Source: Pteria penguin (Eukaryota > Mollusca > Bivalvia > Pterioida > Pteriidae). Taken from it: a stretch of DNA of 64,000 nt. How positions within the stretch are numbered: the stretch's first letter is position 1; every line of letters begins with the position of its first letter. Location of the stretch: contig CM068584.1 in the NCBI GenBank assembly GCA_035048485.1, positions 55,491,739 to 55,555,738 of the forward strand. The letters are read 5' to 3'. This document shows, one piece after another, positions 27,871-40,124 of this stretch. A program made the position numbers and the translations under genes. The notes below the pieces were generated by a model that was given only the letters and a program-made list of their open reading frames with translations, was not told the DNA's origin and did not search any database.

Positions 27871-30800
27871 ATGGATATTCAATTTATTCTTGATCCATAT
27901 TCATGTGATGCTTATATTGTGTCTTACATATCCAAAGGACAACGAGGCATGTCAAATATTTTAAGTGAAGCTTGTAAGGAGGCAAAAAGATCTTGCAGTA
28001 GTGTAAAAGATCAGGTAAGAAAAATTGGAAATACTTTTTTGAATCATGTTGAAATTGGAGCTCAAGAAGCTATATATATTGTGCTACAAATGCCTTTTCG
28101 ATATAGTTCTCGAGATGTTGTTTTTATAAACACTAGTCTGCCAAAAGATAGAGTTGTTTTATTGAAGCCAAAATCAGCATTAGAAAATTTGCCAAACAAT
28201 TCTACAAATGTTGAATGTGACAATAATTTGAAACGTTATCAACGAAGACCAGGTAGTATGGGTAAATATTGTTTAGCTGATTTTATTTCAAAATTCAATA
28301 TTGTATTCAAAAGAAACGACAAATCGAAAGATAACAAAACCAATGATGAAGGTAATGGAATCTTACCAGAAGAATTAGCAGAAACTATTTATGAAGAAAA
28401 TGAAGATGATGATGTACATGTAGCACAAAATTATGAACTTTCTGAAGATAAAGAAGAGAACAAAATGTCTGAAGATGAAAATGATATTCATGAGGTCTTA
28501 GGTAACATGAATGAGCCAAAAGAGCATATTGGTCGTGACGGATCATTATTCATTCAAAGGAGAAATAAACGTGTAATTCGGTTTGTGAATTTCAACAAGG
28601 ATCATGACAGAGAAAACTATTTTAGGGAATTAATCATGTTGTTTACATCATGGAGAAAAGATGAAGATATATTGTCTACGTTCTCCACATTTGAACAAAA
28701 GTACAACAGCCAGAGAAATAGTATAGAAGCAAAACGACAGGAATATGTACACTCTACGTCAATGAATATTGGTGAAATTTGTGACAATTTTTTATACGAG
28801 AATGATATTTTGTGTGATAGTGCTACAGTGGATATTGAAAGTCAACATATGAATGAACAGGATGTTTGCGAAGAAACTACAAGATCTCAGTTGTTCGGAT
28901 GTTTTGATCCAGGTAGGCCTGCAGAATACGATATTGGCATTGATATGGGAATAACAAGAAAGCAGGTAGAAATAGAGATGATCTTAAATGAATTACCAGA
29001 TCAGCAGTATCGTTTATTAATACAGTCCCTGAACAAAAAGCAGAAGGAATTTTTTTATCATGTGTTACATTGGCATAAAACACAGGAAACAGTAGGAAAG
29101 AGTGTACTCTTAAAAGCACTTTATCAAAGTCTTTTAAAATTTTACATTCACACAGTGGGAGAGAATCCAGATAGCATATCAATTTTAGTTTGTGCACCTA
29201 CAGGCAAGGCCGCATATAATGTCAATGGAAATACCATTCATTCAAGTTTTTCTATACCAGCAGATCAAGGTTTTGCGTTTAAACCACTTGATATGCAGCA
29301 ACTTAGCACATACCAAATTTTGTATCAAAATCTGAAAATAGTATTTATTGATGAGATATCGATGGTTGGCAAGAGAATGTTCAATTTCATAAATCTTAGA
29401 TTACAAGAAATAAAAGGTTGCATGGAGCCATTTGGTGGTGTAAGTATTATTGCTTTTGGAGATCTATTCCAGTTGAAACCAGTTATGGACAAATGGATAT
29501 TTTCAAATGCCAGTAGCATTGATTCCATTGAACAACTATCTCCCAACCTTTGGACAGGCAAATTCACAATATATGAACTGGATGAAATCATGAGACAAAA
29601 AGATGATAAGGATTTTGCACAGTTACTAAATCGATTAAGAGAAGGTTGTTCTACCGTTGAAGATATGGATCAGTTGAAGTCAAGGGTGATTGCACATGAA
29701 ACACCTGACCATATATAAATACCTCACTTATTTACTCGCAGGAAAGAGGTAGAAGGACATAATAATATAATTTACAATTCCCCAAATATAGGAAAAAAGA
29801 CCACTATTGATGCTATAGACTCAATATCAGGAGATTTATTAGAGAACATGAAAATGAAGATTTTGTCCAAAATACCAGAAGATAGCACTAAAACTAAAAA
29901 TTTATCAAAATGTCTCTATGTTGGTGAAAATCTACCTGCAGAATTAACAATTAATATTGACACAACAGATGGCATGACTAACGGTACCCCATGTATCATA
30001 AAAAATTTAGATTTTCGAATTGCAGACTCTGATAGATGCAGTATCATATGGGTTTTATTTGAGAATCCTTCCATTGGAACACACTATCGTGTTGCATACA
30101 AACATTTGTATAAATCACATATTGAAAAGTCATGGACTCCAGTATTAGAAGTAACAAGGAAGTTTTCAATAAATTATTACAAACCGTTTCAAATAACAAG
30201 ACGTCAATTTCCAATCCATCTTGCAGCTGCTAAAACAGTACACAAGTCACAAGGAAGCACAATGAACAGTGCTGTCATTCATTTGGGCTATCAAAAAATA
30301 GACCATATGCACTATGTAGCTTTAAGCAGGGTGAAGAATTTGTCGGCTGTTTATATAACACATCTGAACGAAAACAAAGTTTCTGTTAGTACCCAAGTGC
30401 AATTGGAAATGAATAGAATGAGATGTTCAGCAACCACACTTTTGTCGGTACCTTTTCTTTATAGTTTAGATTTTAGTGGCATAAAGATAGTTTATCAAAA
30501 TTGTCGTTCTATTCACAAGCACATTGATGACATTAAAAGCGATTATTCTTTAAATTGTTCCGATATTCTTGCATTTTCTGAATCCCGCTTGCTAAGGGAA
30601 GACAGTAGTGAACAATATTCTTTACAACATTTTAACATGTTCAGAAATGACTCTGAAACCAATAACAGTTCAATAAGACCTGCTCAAGGAATGGTGCTTT
30701 ATTCAAAATTGAACATTGTTAATTTAAGGAAAAATGTAATGAAGGGTATTGAATATATGTGTGGTGTTATTACATTGAAGAATGTTTCACAGTTACACAT

Positions 30801-31125
30801 TTGCTTTCTGTATTGTCCACCCAAAAATGCTACATTGGATATTTATAAACAATTTTTTTTGTCTCTATCATCTGAAATAAATTTTGCACAACCTTTGTTG
30901 ATCATGGGGGATTTTAATCAAGATTTAATGAAAAATTCCCCAGTAGCAAATTATCTTTGTAAGAAATTTCATTTGAGACAGTTAATTTCATCAGTTACAA
31001 CAGACTATAACACATCTCTGGACCATATTTATACAAACTTGGACATTTCTTGCATAAAGTGTTCTGGTGTGTTAGAGTCGTATTATTCTGATCACAAACC
31101 AATCTTTGTTTTTATTGATGGTTGA
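27871..31125 (+). pseudogene. Helentron (Helitron) helicase-endonuclease, 5'-truncated
   Basis: One reading frame of 1,085 codons with a single in-frame TAA at 29,716. It begins in the region between Rep and helicase (DPYSCDAYIVSYISKGQRG). The PIF1-like SF1 helicase follows: a shortened Walker A (only VGKSVLLKALY remains of the P-loop), CAPTGKAAYNV, Walker B IVFIDEISMVGKRM, GDLFQLKPV, then QFPIHLAAAKTVHKSQGSTM and HYVALSRVK. From residue ~860 an AP-endonuclease-like EEP domain follows (QNCRSIHKHIDDIKSDY, IMGDFNQDL, SDHKPIF). Rep domain HUH motifs are not present upstream. The helicase-endonuclease fusion is the mark of Helentrons. The deleted P-loop and the stop make it inactive. Confidence 0.9.
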
Positions 31126-31762
31126 TTAATTTATGACTTCCTTGCTGATGAAACTCTCACTTTGATACATACAAAAACAAATACACTTTTTTCAGCATGA
31201 TGTTTGATGTAGGAACTATACTTGTAAGAATAGTTATTCTTTATGTCACGATTTTCCCTTAAGAAAATGAGTACTGAAAAATTTATATTTTGCATATATT
31301 TAATAGTAATTTTGATTGTTTTTTTGGTGATAAAACGCGTAGAAAACATTTTTAGCTAAAGCTGAGCTGAAAGCTTAAGTGAACTTTTCTGATCAACATT
31401 TGTTCATTGTCTGTCCGGCATCTGGCTTTAGCTAAAAATTTTCCTATTTTGAACTTTTTCTTAAGAACTGCTAGATGCATCAAGTTCACACTTGGTACAG
31501 ATGTTCTACACAAGGTCCCACACAATGTTCCACATAAGTGTTATCAATTTTTGAAGCTGTATGAAATACAATATATATAGTGCTTGATTAGCAAAGTCAT
31601 TTTTATTTTATTCTGAAGAATAGCTAAGTAGATCACATGTTTCTTATACTCTCAGACTGAGATGAGGGATACATGCAATTATTTTCAAATGACCATTAAA
31701 AGTATGAAAGGCATAAAATTATTGAGCATTTTTCGGTGCTTATACTACATTTTGTAATTTCA
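31126..31762. other. no gene seen
   Basis: AT-rich spacer between the Helentron frame and the OB-fold gene. Any 5' exon of the latter should lie here or be lost. Confidence 0.4.
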
Positions 31763-31763
31763 G

Positions 31764-34700
31764 TACGTCAACTGCAAAATATGCTCGGATCTAATGGACC
31801 AACCCAATATGCCGTGAGAGTAAAAATTGTTGCATTGGGAAAAATAACTTCATACAATATTAACAATGAAGAGAGGCAGTTGATCACATTTTCTATATGT
31901 GATAGCAGTGCATCAGCAAAAGCTGTATGTTTTGACAAGGAAAAGTTCAACTACATTCGAGAAGGAAATGCAGTTGTTCTTAGGAACGTAATAATCAAAA
32001 ATAACAAAGAGGTAGTTCTGACAAAGAACTCTAGGATTTTTATGTCCACAGTACCTGCGATTGACCAAAGAATTGAAAATGAAGCATATGGGATTATTCA
32101 CCCAGTTTCTCCACAGGTCGTTACTATATCTGAAGCCAAAAAAAGCCCAGAAAAAATCAGGCTTTCAGTTAGAGGAAAAGTTGTTTCGGTAAGTATTAAT
32201 TTTTATATATTCGTTGACTGTTGAGGCATGCTGTAATATGCCTTATTGTTCTCTCTAAAAACTTTATTGTTGACCTTCACCTTGAACTGTGGAATGCATG
32301 TAAGAATAGTGCCTATAACCCCATCACTTTAAGAGGTACATGTATTGTCAATTGATTTTTTTTTTAATACTGTTTATACCACCTGCCACAAAGTGTTGGA
32401 TGGGGGGGGGTGTGGATTACTGTATGTGTGTACACTTATTTTAGCGGTGGTCTAATATCAGCCCCTTTTGCCCTTCAGTTTGCATGCTTATTAAAGGACG
32501 GTGCTAAAATTACTTTACCAGTTGAAAACATAGGCTAAAAAAGTACATACCCTAATTATAATACTATATATATAATTTAACATTATCTTAATATGTCTTA
32601 CTGTTGTCGAGTGCTTAACTTTGAGTCCGCTGGTATTAGTACAGTATATTGGAAACATCTTGTCTGTGTCAGTCAGTTCTATTTTCTGTCTGTTTGTAGA
32701 CAGAGCTCGTTCGCTCAACTTCTGCATTTATTTATTTAGTGCTTAACGTCCCGTCCGCAATACTTCAGTTATAACTTATATTAGGACATGCAAATTTTAA
32801 TGGTGGAGGAAACCGGAGAAAACCACCGACCTGTGGCAAGTAATTATAATTGGCAACTTTAACCAACTAAGCTGAAAAATCCACCTCCGTCAGAGTTTGA
32901 ACTTACGAGGTGAGAGGCTTGTGATTTGCAGTCCACGACCTTAACCACTGAGCCACTGTGGCCACACCGCTCAACTTCTACAGTATTCATTTAAAATCTT
33001 GAAAACTTTACAGACTGCTACAGTTGAAGTTGTGCATCCGGAAATTATTTCAATTCCAGCCATATTTGTGAAAGTTATGTTTCTTTACATTTATGTCAGT
33101 TCTTCCAGCTGTATACACTTATTCTAACAGTATTGCATGAACATTATAATTAGGTAAGAAAAAATTGATATGTAGGATTGAGTTTGCTACACATAATAAT
33201 GACTTACACATGTTTTGTTGCTTAAATTACTACTCTTTGATTAAGATTAATGTTCGCAGCATAACTCTCTTTGCATTGTATAAGATAATGGTCTTTAGTT
33301 TACATGATAATATCTTAAAAGACATCCAGTCATACATGCTTGAGAAGAAGTTCAAAATGTCTTAACCAGTCAGAGAGTAGTGGCCATCTTGGATTTTGCA
33401 TGCCAAGTTTTGATTTGGAACTATTCAGCAGTTTTTAAGAAGTTAAAAATATGTGTGCCTTTGAGTACGGTATATTTCAATATAAGTTTTCAGTTTCTTT
33501 TCCAACCATTAACTGTGGGGAAAGCAGACAAGACAATTATCAAACTGAAGCATCTGCAAAACATTTGTGCCAAGTATATATTTCAGTATACAATTATATG
33601 TTTATATACAGGCAATAACGTAATTAAAGGATTGGAGCTTATCATTTGATTGAAACATATTTTATTGCCACAAAACAATAGGATCGGGCACAAGTTATAT
33701 CAACATTATGAAAGCCCTCTCCTAACATACAATATAAATATTTACAAAATGACTGGCAGACAAAAAAGTTGCTTATCATTGATGTTTATTGCAAATTTTC
33801 AGGATGGACTTCCTACAATGGTTACAGTTGGAACAAAAGAAGTTCCAATCAGAGTCATTACCGTAGAGGATAATAGTGACACCATTAGTATGAGCCTATG
33901 GAGAAGTCAATCTGAAACAAAATTATCTCTTGGAGACTTTGTTGAAGTAACACACGTGGTGCCCAAAAAATATCAGAATGATATCACTTTAAGTTCAACA
34001 TCATTTACAGAGATAAAGGTAAGTTAAGATATATAATGTGTGTTAGCCGCCCGGGTAGCTCAGTCGGTAGAGCGTTCGCTCTCGGTGCGGAAGGTCGCGG
34101 GTTCGATCCCCGGCCGCGTCATACTAAAGACGGAAAAAAATAGTAGTTGTAGCTTCCTCGCTTAACGCTCAGCATTATGAGGATAGTGCAACGACTGGCC
34201 TGCCTGGAGTCAGCATAATGGTCTGGGTGTGGTACATGTGTATAGCTGCTACAGGGTACTGCAGTGAGCTGGCACTCTATAAAAGTCGGCTGTAGTCCGC
34301 TCCAGAACAAGCAGTTCACTAAAATACACCACATACAACACGTATCATGCACCCATGATACCGTCTGCATATGACCATAGTAGTTGAGCCGGACGTTAAA
34401 CCCTAATCAAACAAAACAAAACAAATATAATGTGTGTTGTTCTCTAAATGTTTGAATGCAACCCACCCTTCAATGTGCATAATCATTGCATAATGCATAT
34501 CACTGCAAATTGATACTGATTGCATTGGCAATATGATGTAGTTTGTGTTTCACAATTTTACATACAGGAGATATTCTTTCAAATATGTATATATATATAT
34601 GACATCACTACCTACAGTCAGTGGACATAATTATTCACCACCCTGCAAATTTTACTATATATTTTTAGTAAAAACTGATTTATTAAACTTCAGTCAAAAA

Positions 34701-35535
34701 ATAACCGTACAGTCGATTTCCTTTTTCAATATATCCATGTTTTCCTAACATTTTTCTGTTTGTTCTTAAAACCTCGAAACTAGTGTATGATCACCGAGTG
34801 AGAAACTGTGAAAGTTTAAAAACCGAGGAAAGAAATAAAAGTGCATTTGGAACAATTTTTACTAGTGTTATATAATGGAGCATGACGTCTTAATAATACG
34901 ACGTGTTTTCAGCAACTGTTTAAATGTATAATGCAATAAACAATTTATTTTAAATGACTATGATCAAGATCTCCTTAATTTCTAGTTTTTGACAAAGAAA
35001 CAAATATAATAATCGAATGAAAATCTATTTTTTTACTGCAGTTTAAACATTTTAAATTTTACTATAAATATATAGTAAAAGTTACAGGGTGACGAATAAT
35101 TATGTCCACTGACTGTACATCTAAATTTCACTACGTGAATACACGATAGTAATCACCTGGGTCCTCTCATTATTAAGAAAAACTATAAAAACTGCTATAT
35201 TACCAGAAATGAGAATTTATTGAAGTTCATGATTACTTATCTGTATTATGTACATAAAAGATAGCATAATTTTCCAATATAAAGACTTAAAGTAGGTTGA
35301 AGTAAGCATTTATTGTTTTACATTTCAGGTGACAGAGGCACCTAAGGAGGAAGAACAAATTGTTATCATTGGGATCAATAATCTTGAAGAAAACACGGAA
35401 GTGATCACAGATGACGGGAAGATTTTCCAAATCAACAATGATCTAATAGATCAGGAGTTGTCCCTAACTAGTGATCAATTACCAAAAGAGGTCACAGTTA
35501 TCGTACAGGGAGGAAACATCATAGATGTAAAATAA
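31764..35535 (+). CDS. RPA-like OB-fold protein gene, three exons visible
   Basis: Exons 31,764-32,189, 33,802-34,020 and 35,329-35,535 join in frame (phase 0 junctions; acceptors TTTCAG, donors GTAAGT). The first encodes an OB fold (QYAVRVKIVALGKITSYNI, then SASAKAVCFDKEKFNYIREG); the second another OB-type half (PIRVITVEDNSDTISMSLWR, LGDFVEVTHVVPKKY); the third an acidic tail ending at TAA 35,535. About 285 codons in all. The pattern resembles single-strand DNA-binding RPA70-like proteins, which some Helitrons carry, and it follows the Helentron on the same strand. The first exon opens in mid-codon, so an upstream start exon is missing. The introns hold SINEs and a MITE. Confidence 0.65.
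32725..32965 (-). repeat. tRNA-derived SINE, reverse orientation
   Basis: On the minus strand: GTGGCTCAGTGGTTAAGG (A box) and GTTCAAACTC (B box), followed by the conserved body CGGTGGTTTTCTCCGGTTTC. It lies in intron 1 of the OB-fold gene. Confidence 0.7.
34046..34428 (+). repeat. tRNA-derived SINE in intron 2
   Basis: Head CCCGGGTAGCTCAGTCGG, anticodon-loop-like TCGCTCTCGGTGCGG and B box GGTTCGATCCCCGG; then a ~280-bp body ending GGACGTTAAACCC and an A-rich ACAAAACAAAACAAA tail. The head could fold like a tRNA, but the attached body and tail identify a SINE. Confidence 0.8.
34615..35115. mobile_element. 501-bp MITE with TA target site
   Basis: Inverted ends CAGTCAGTGGACATAATTAT and complement ATAATTATGTCCACTGACTG, flanked by TA (34,613-34,614 and 35,116-35,117). 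Unit 2 has the uninterrupted site CACTACCATACATC at about 35,697. No coding capacity; Tc1/mariner-like. Confidence 0.85.
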
Positions 35536-35830
35536 GTATGTACTTACTAACTGATATATTTTCATCAAAATCAACAATTAAGAGATGAAACTTCGGTTTT
35601 TCTGCAGTATTTGCTGATTGCATTGATATTATGATGTAGTTCATTATTTTACAATTTTACATACAGGAGATGTTCATTCAAATATATATGATATCACTAC
35701 CATACATCTAAATTTCACTATGTGAATACATGATAGTCATCACCTGCGTCCTCTCATAAATTAGAAAAACTATTATATTACCAGAAATGAGAATTTATTG
35801 AAGTTCATGATTACTTACCTGTATTATGTA

Positions 35831-36010
35831 TAAGCACCTCTGTGGCATAGTGGTTAGTGTCGCTGACCCAATTAAGGGGGGGGGGGGGGTTCGACTGCCA
35901 CTGGTGTATGTCTTAAGAAATTTTCATTTTTCATCTTATCTTCTCGGAGGTAACTGTCCCGATATAACCGTAATGCGTTGAAAGGGACGTAAAACGCCAT
36001 TTCATTCATT
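35831..36010 (+). repeat. tRNA-derived SINE with target duplication
   Basis: Flanked by TGTATTATGTA at 35,820-35,830 and 36,011-36,021. Head GGCATAGTGGTTAGTG and TTCGACTGCCAC with an internal G-run, tail CATTTCATTCATTCATT. Confidence 0.8.
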
Positions 36011-36093
36011 CATTTGTATTATGTATATAAAACATAGCATAATTTTCCAATATAAAGTAGGTTAAAGTAAGTATTTATTGTTTTACATTTCAG

Positions 36094-36415
36094 GTGACAG
36101 AGGATGAACAACATATTCTCATTATTGGAGTAACATTTTTTCATTGGACTAAGGAGTAACATTTTTTTATTAGACTAAGGAGTAACATTTTCTTATTGGA
36201 CTGAGGAGTAACATTTTCTTATTATTGGTCTAAGGAGTAACATTTTCTTATTATTGGTCTAAGGAAGAACAACAACACAGTCATTACAGATGAAGGAAAG
36301 ATTTTTAAATCAACAATAACCTAATAGGAAAGTTGTGCCTAATTAGTGATGCATGAACAAAAGAGGTCACAGACTTTATCATATACAAGAAGGAAACATC
36401 ATAGATGTGAAATAA
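36094..36415 (+). pseudogene. degenerate duplicate of OB-fold exon 3
   Basis: After acceptor CATTTCAG the sequence begins GTGACAGAGG like exon 3, then is disrupted by about five copies of a ~30-bp GGAGTAACATTTTCTTATTA repeat (36,127-36,262), and resumes to the GATGTGAAATAAG end at 36,415. Frame and length are lost. Confidence 0.65.
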
Positions 36416-36889
36416 GTATTTCAGACAGCTGTTATTTCTGGGTTGTTTCTTTACAAATAAAGCCATTATTATTTTTCTTGGTATAAAAAGCATACTGTAT
36501 TTTTACCACCTTTTTTTGTTTGAATGATTTTTGCTTCTTGCCAATATTAATAGCTTTGTTTTTTATTCAGTTGGCTAATATGTATATTGACCTAAGCTTA
36601 TTGAGTTTCAACTTTGCAATATATTTTGACTTACCATATTATGTTCGCATATATTTTGATTATAGTGTACTGTTTGAAATATGTTTAGACTATTCCAAAA
36701 TGTTAGAAACCAATTTTGACTAGCAAAAATGTAAACACTGTATTTCGACTTCAGCAATAAGGAAAGAAAATTGTAACTACATAACAATACCATATAAAGC
36801 GATATACTTTCACTACATAGCAGCCATGTAAGCAATACATTTTCACTATAAAGCAATAATGTAAGCAATACATTTTGTCAATTTAATTA

Positions 36890-37569
36890 CATAACAATAA
36901 TGTAAGCAATATATTTTGTCTAATTTGGACTACACAGCAATAATGTAAGCAATATATTTTGTCTAATTTGACTACATAGCAATAATGTAAGCAATATATT
37001 CTGTCTAATATGACTACATAGCAATAATGTAAGCAATATATTTGTCTAGTTTGACTACATAGCAATAATGTAAGCAATATATTTTGTCTAATTTGACTAC
37101 ATAGCAATAATGTAAGCAATATATTTGTCTAGTTTGACTACATATTAATCGTGTAAGCAATATTACTACATAACAATAATGTAAGCAATATATTTGTCTA
37201 GTTTGACTACGTATTAATCGTGTAAGCAATATTACTACATAGCAATATAATGTAAGCAATATATTTCTCTAGTTTGACTACATATTAATCGTGTAAGCAA
37301 TATTACTACATAGCAATATAATGTAAGCAATATATTTGTCTAGTTTGACTACATATTAATCGTGTAAGCAATATTACTACATAGCAATAAGGTAAGCAAT
37401 ATATTTCTCTAGTTTGACTACACAGCAATAATATAAGCAATATATTTTGTCTAATTTGTACTACACAGCAATAATATAAGCAATATATTTTGTCTAATTT
37501 GACTACATAGCAATAATGTAAGCAATATATTTGTCTAGTTTGGCTACATATTAATCGTGTAAGCAATAT
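36890..37569. repeat. ~43-bp satellite, left part
   Basis: Units such as GCAATAATGTAAGCAATATA, TTTTGTCTAATTTGACTACA repeat about 15 times with variants. It is interrupted by the IS3EU element at 37,570 and resumes at 53,763-53,850. Confidence 0.9.
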
Positions 37570-38092
37570 TACGAAAGCCGATTGGGCTCATTTTATGTGG
37601 TAGTGGGGGGAATTTTTATCTCGTAATTACGAGATAAAAACTCGTAATAACGAGAAAAAAAGTCGTAATAACGAGAAAATATTCTCGTAATAACGAGAAA
37701 AAAAGTCGTAATAACGAGAAACTTTTCTCGTAATTACGAGAAAAAAAGTCGTAATAACGAGAAAAAAAGTCGTAATAACGAGAAAAAAAGTCGTAATTAC
37801 GAGATAAAAAGTCGTAATAACGAGAAAATTTTCTCGTAATTACGAGAAAAAAAGTCGTAATAACGAGATAAAAAGTCGTAATAACGAGATAAAAAGTCGT
37901 AATAACGAGAAAATTTTCTCGTAATTACGAGAAAAAAAGTATTAACGAGATAAAAAGTCGTAATAACGAGATAAAAAGTCGTAATAACGAGAAAGTTTTC
38001 TCGTTATTACGAGAAAAAAAGTCGTATTAACGAGATAAAAAGTCGTAATAACGAGAAAGTTTTCTCGTAATAACGAGAAAAAAGTATTATCG
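37570..38092 (+). repeat. left inverted terminus of the IS3EU element
   Basis: The outer ~50 bp match the right end. Then TCTCGTAATTACGAGA (perfect palindrome) alternates with AAAAAGTCGTAATAACGAGA units to 38,092. Confidence 0.85.
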
Positions 38093-38113
38093 TGAAAATT
38101 TTGACATGTTCAT

Positions 38114-38239
38114 GTTAGATTTTGCAGTTTGCGAATCAGTAGTACCCATTATAGAGATGGAGAGTCGACTTTCATTTTGGGAATTCTTGGAGGAATTAAC
38201 GACAGAGGCAACAGCATCAAAAATGAAAGGCGAAAAGGT
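38114..38239 (+). other. possible exon inside the IS3EU element
   Basis: A stretch after GATTTTGCAG and before GAAAAG/GTAAAA is open in one frame (MESRLSFWEFLEELTTEA). No known domain; it might be a 5' exon of the SAM-HECT gene on the same strand, 5.5 kb away. Weak evidence. Confidence 0.3.
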
Positions 38240-38754
38240 AAAACTGCAAACGATTCGGTTACAAGTGGCCCTGGCTCAATTTATCAGGGGTTAGTAATAG
38301 GAATTGTCCACCATAGGTGAACAGAAAATGTGTACCCAATAGTCAAAATATTATATAATTTTGTATCTCTGTTACTTTCGAAAACCACCATACAGATGGT
38401 CTGATATTATCTTCATAATAACACATTTCGACACCGCCGCAGAGTGAGAAACTTAATCCGCCTTTTGTAAGGATAATTTACGACCTTTGGCAAGTTTGCA
38501 AGCCTTTGGGCATTCTTTGAATAGGTTAATTATGCGTACATAGGCCTGAGAAAAACGTCCTTTAATATATCAATATATAGTGATTGCAATTTCTTTAACC
38601 ACATGTATATCGCTTACGAACTTATGAGCAGATGTGAAGTCTTGCAGTTTGTGTAAGTGAATTTTCTTACTTCTTCGTTCCAATACGGAATTAATCATAC
38701 GCCGATGTGACCCAATAGATGAGGTTTTTGATTTGTGATCAAGAGGGACAGACT

Positions 38755-38925
38755 TAGTGTAGTTATTAAGCACTTGGCTTGCAGTGCGGGCGACCAACCG
38801 GGTTCGATTCCAAGATTGCTCTACTATATTTATGATGTTGGTAACTCCCTGCTTCCATGTCGCGATATAACTGAAATATTGTTGAAAGCGACGTAAAACC
38901 CCATTCAACCAATCAAATCCTTCAG
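38755..38925 (+). repeat. tRNA-derived SINE
   Basis: TAAGCACTTGGCTTGCAGTG, CCGGGTTCGATTCC and body CCATGTCGCGATATAACTGA; same family as 24,014, 50,880 and 51,150. Confidence 0.7.
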
Positions 38926-39270
38926 ACTAAAGCCTATAGAGCTCATTTGGTAGGAAGAAAAAAGTTTTCGTGTTATTTAGCGAAACTTTCGCGAAACTCA
39001 TGCGTTAGTTTGCGAAACTTTCGCGTTATTTCGCAAAACTACGGAGTACGTTTCTCTTAATCAGGAAATAGTATCTTTTATTTCTCTTAATTACGTGATA
39101 ATATTAAGTCCTAATAAGGCGGTAGTATATTCTTATTAGGTATTAGTATCTCCTACTGATACTGACACTTAAATCTAATTAAGTCCTAAGTAAATCACTG
39201 TATCTTCTAATTACGTGAATTTTTTTTTCTAATTAGAAGATGCCATGCTTTGGCATTAGGGTGCTTCTTG
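38926..39270. repeat. decayed IS3EU-like terminus and palindromic repeats
   Basis: AAAGCCTATAGAGCTCATTTGG resembles the IS3EU end; then TTTCGCGAAA-type units, followed by TAATTA palindromes and GCATTAGGGTGCTTCTTG, which is the inverse of GAAGCGTCCTAGTGCC at 43,168. No matching partner end was found for the first part. Confidence 0.5.
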
Positions 39271-39424
39271 TGTATTGAAAAGAGGCGAAACCTAACTGAA
39301 GCAACAAACCCCCCGAATTTTCAACAATATTAAAATAATACAAGAATCTACAACAATAATTAATAATTTTATGTACTAATTATATGATTCCATTTTGAAT
39401 TTCACAATAAAATATCTTGAACTT

Positions 39425-39540
39425 GTAGGCCATTGAGCGTAGTTGGTAGCGCACTCACTTCTTACCAATGCGACCCGGGTTTAATTCTCGGTGTTGTACG
39501 TGATATAGCGTGGTTGTCACCCGCCTGGTTTCATGAGGTT
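39425..39540 (+). repeat. tRNA-like SINE head
   Basis: GAGCGTAGTTGGTAGCGCAC and CCGGGTTTAATTCTCGG are A and B box-like. Confidence 0.45.
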
Positions 39541-40124
39541 TTTTTCGGGTAATTGGATTTCCTCACACATATAAACGACAATCTCAAATCAAAATCTGTT
39601 CCAACTAGCAAAATTCGGTTACCACTCAGTATTCCAAAGGTTTGACAGTTCGAAAGACCGATAGACCGAAGGTCCGGTAGTCCGAAGGTCTGGAAGACCG
39701 ACGGTCTGATCATTTCAGGGTCCAATGGTCCGAAGATTCTATAAACTCCTCAAAGAAATATACAATGTAGATCCGAAAAATATATGGTTGCAAACCCCCA
39801 ATGAACACTGATGCCTTCTTCGAAAACAAAGTCAACGAAAACAATGTGTAGATCACATGATTAAAATGGGTTTCAGGAATTTCATGTTAATACAAATACA
39901 CCCACTTTTATTTGCACTAGATAGGCAAACCAAAAGCACGCCTTGTGTGGAATATAAGCCCATCTAGTAGCGTGAAAAGCTTTACTTTGAAGAGTAAAAC
40001 ACATTCAAATTTATAACAAGCGGGATTCATAAACCTGGAAAATCCAAAGCAAGTAGTATGGAACGTAATGGCTGTGTTAAGGTGGATTTTCTCACTATAA
40101 TGGGTCAAACAGCCATAAAAACCA

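Larger units (their letters stand above)
34510..36420. repeat. tandem duplication spanning the third OB-fold exon
   Basis: Unit 1 (~34,510-35,600) and unit 2 (~35,610-36,420) share CTGATTGCATTG..ATATGATGTAG, TTTACATACAGGAGAT and exon 3 with its acceptor. Unit 1 has gained a MITE, unit 2 a SINE; each is the empty site for the other's insertion. Confidence 0.8.

Noticed and set aside
34046..34120. Possible functional tRNA gene
   Set aside because: The tRNA-like head continues without a terminator into a SINE body with an A-rich tail, and is inside an intron.
36883..37566. Repetitive minus-strand frames (CLHYCYVV-type)
   Set aside because: Produced by the 43-bp satellite read in three frames; no start context or domain.
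36890..38092. CRISPR-like regular repeats
   Set aside because: The units are contiguous satellite or palindromic transposon-end repeats without unique spacers, in a eukaryotic context.
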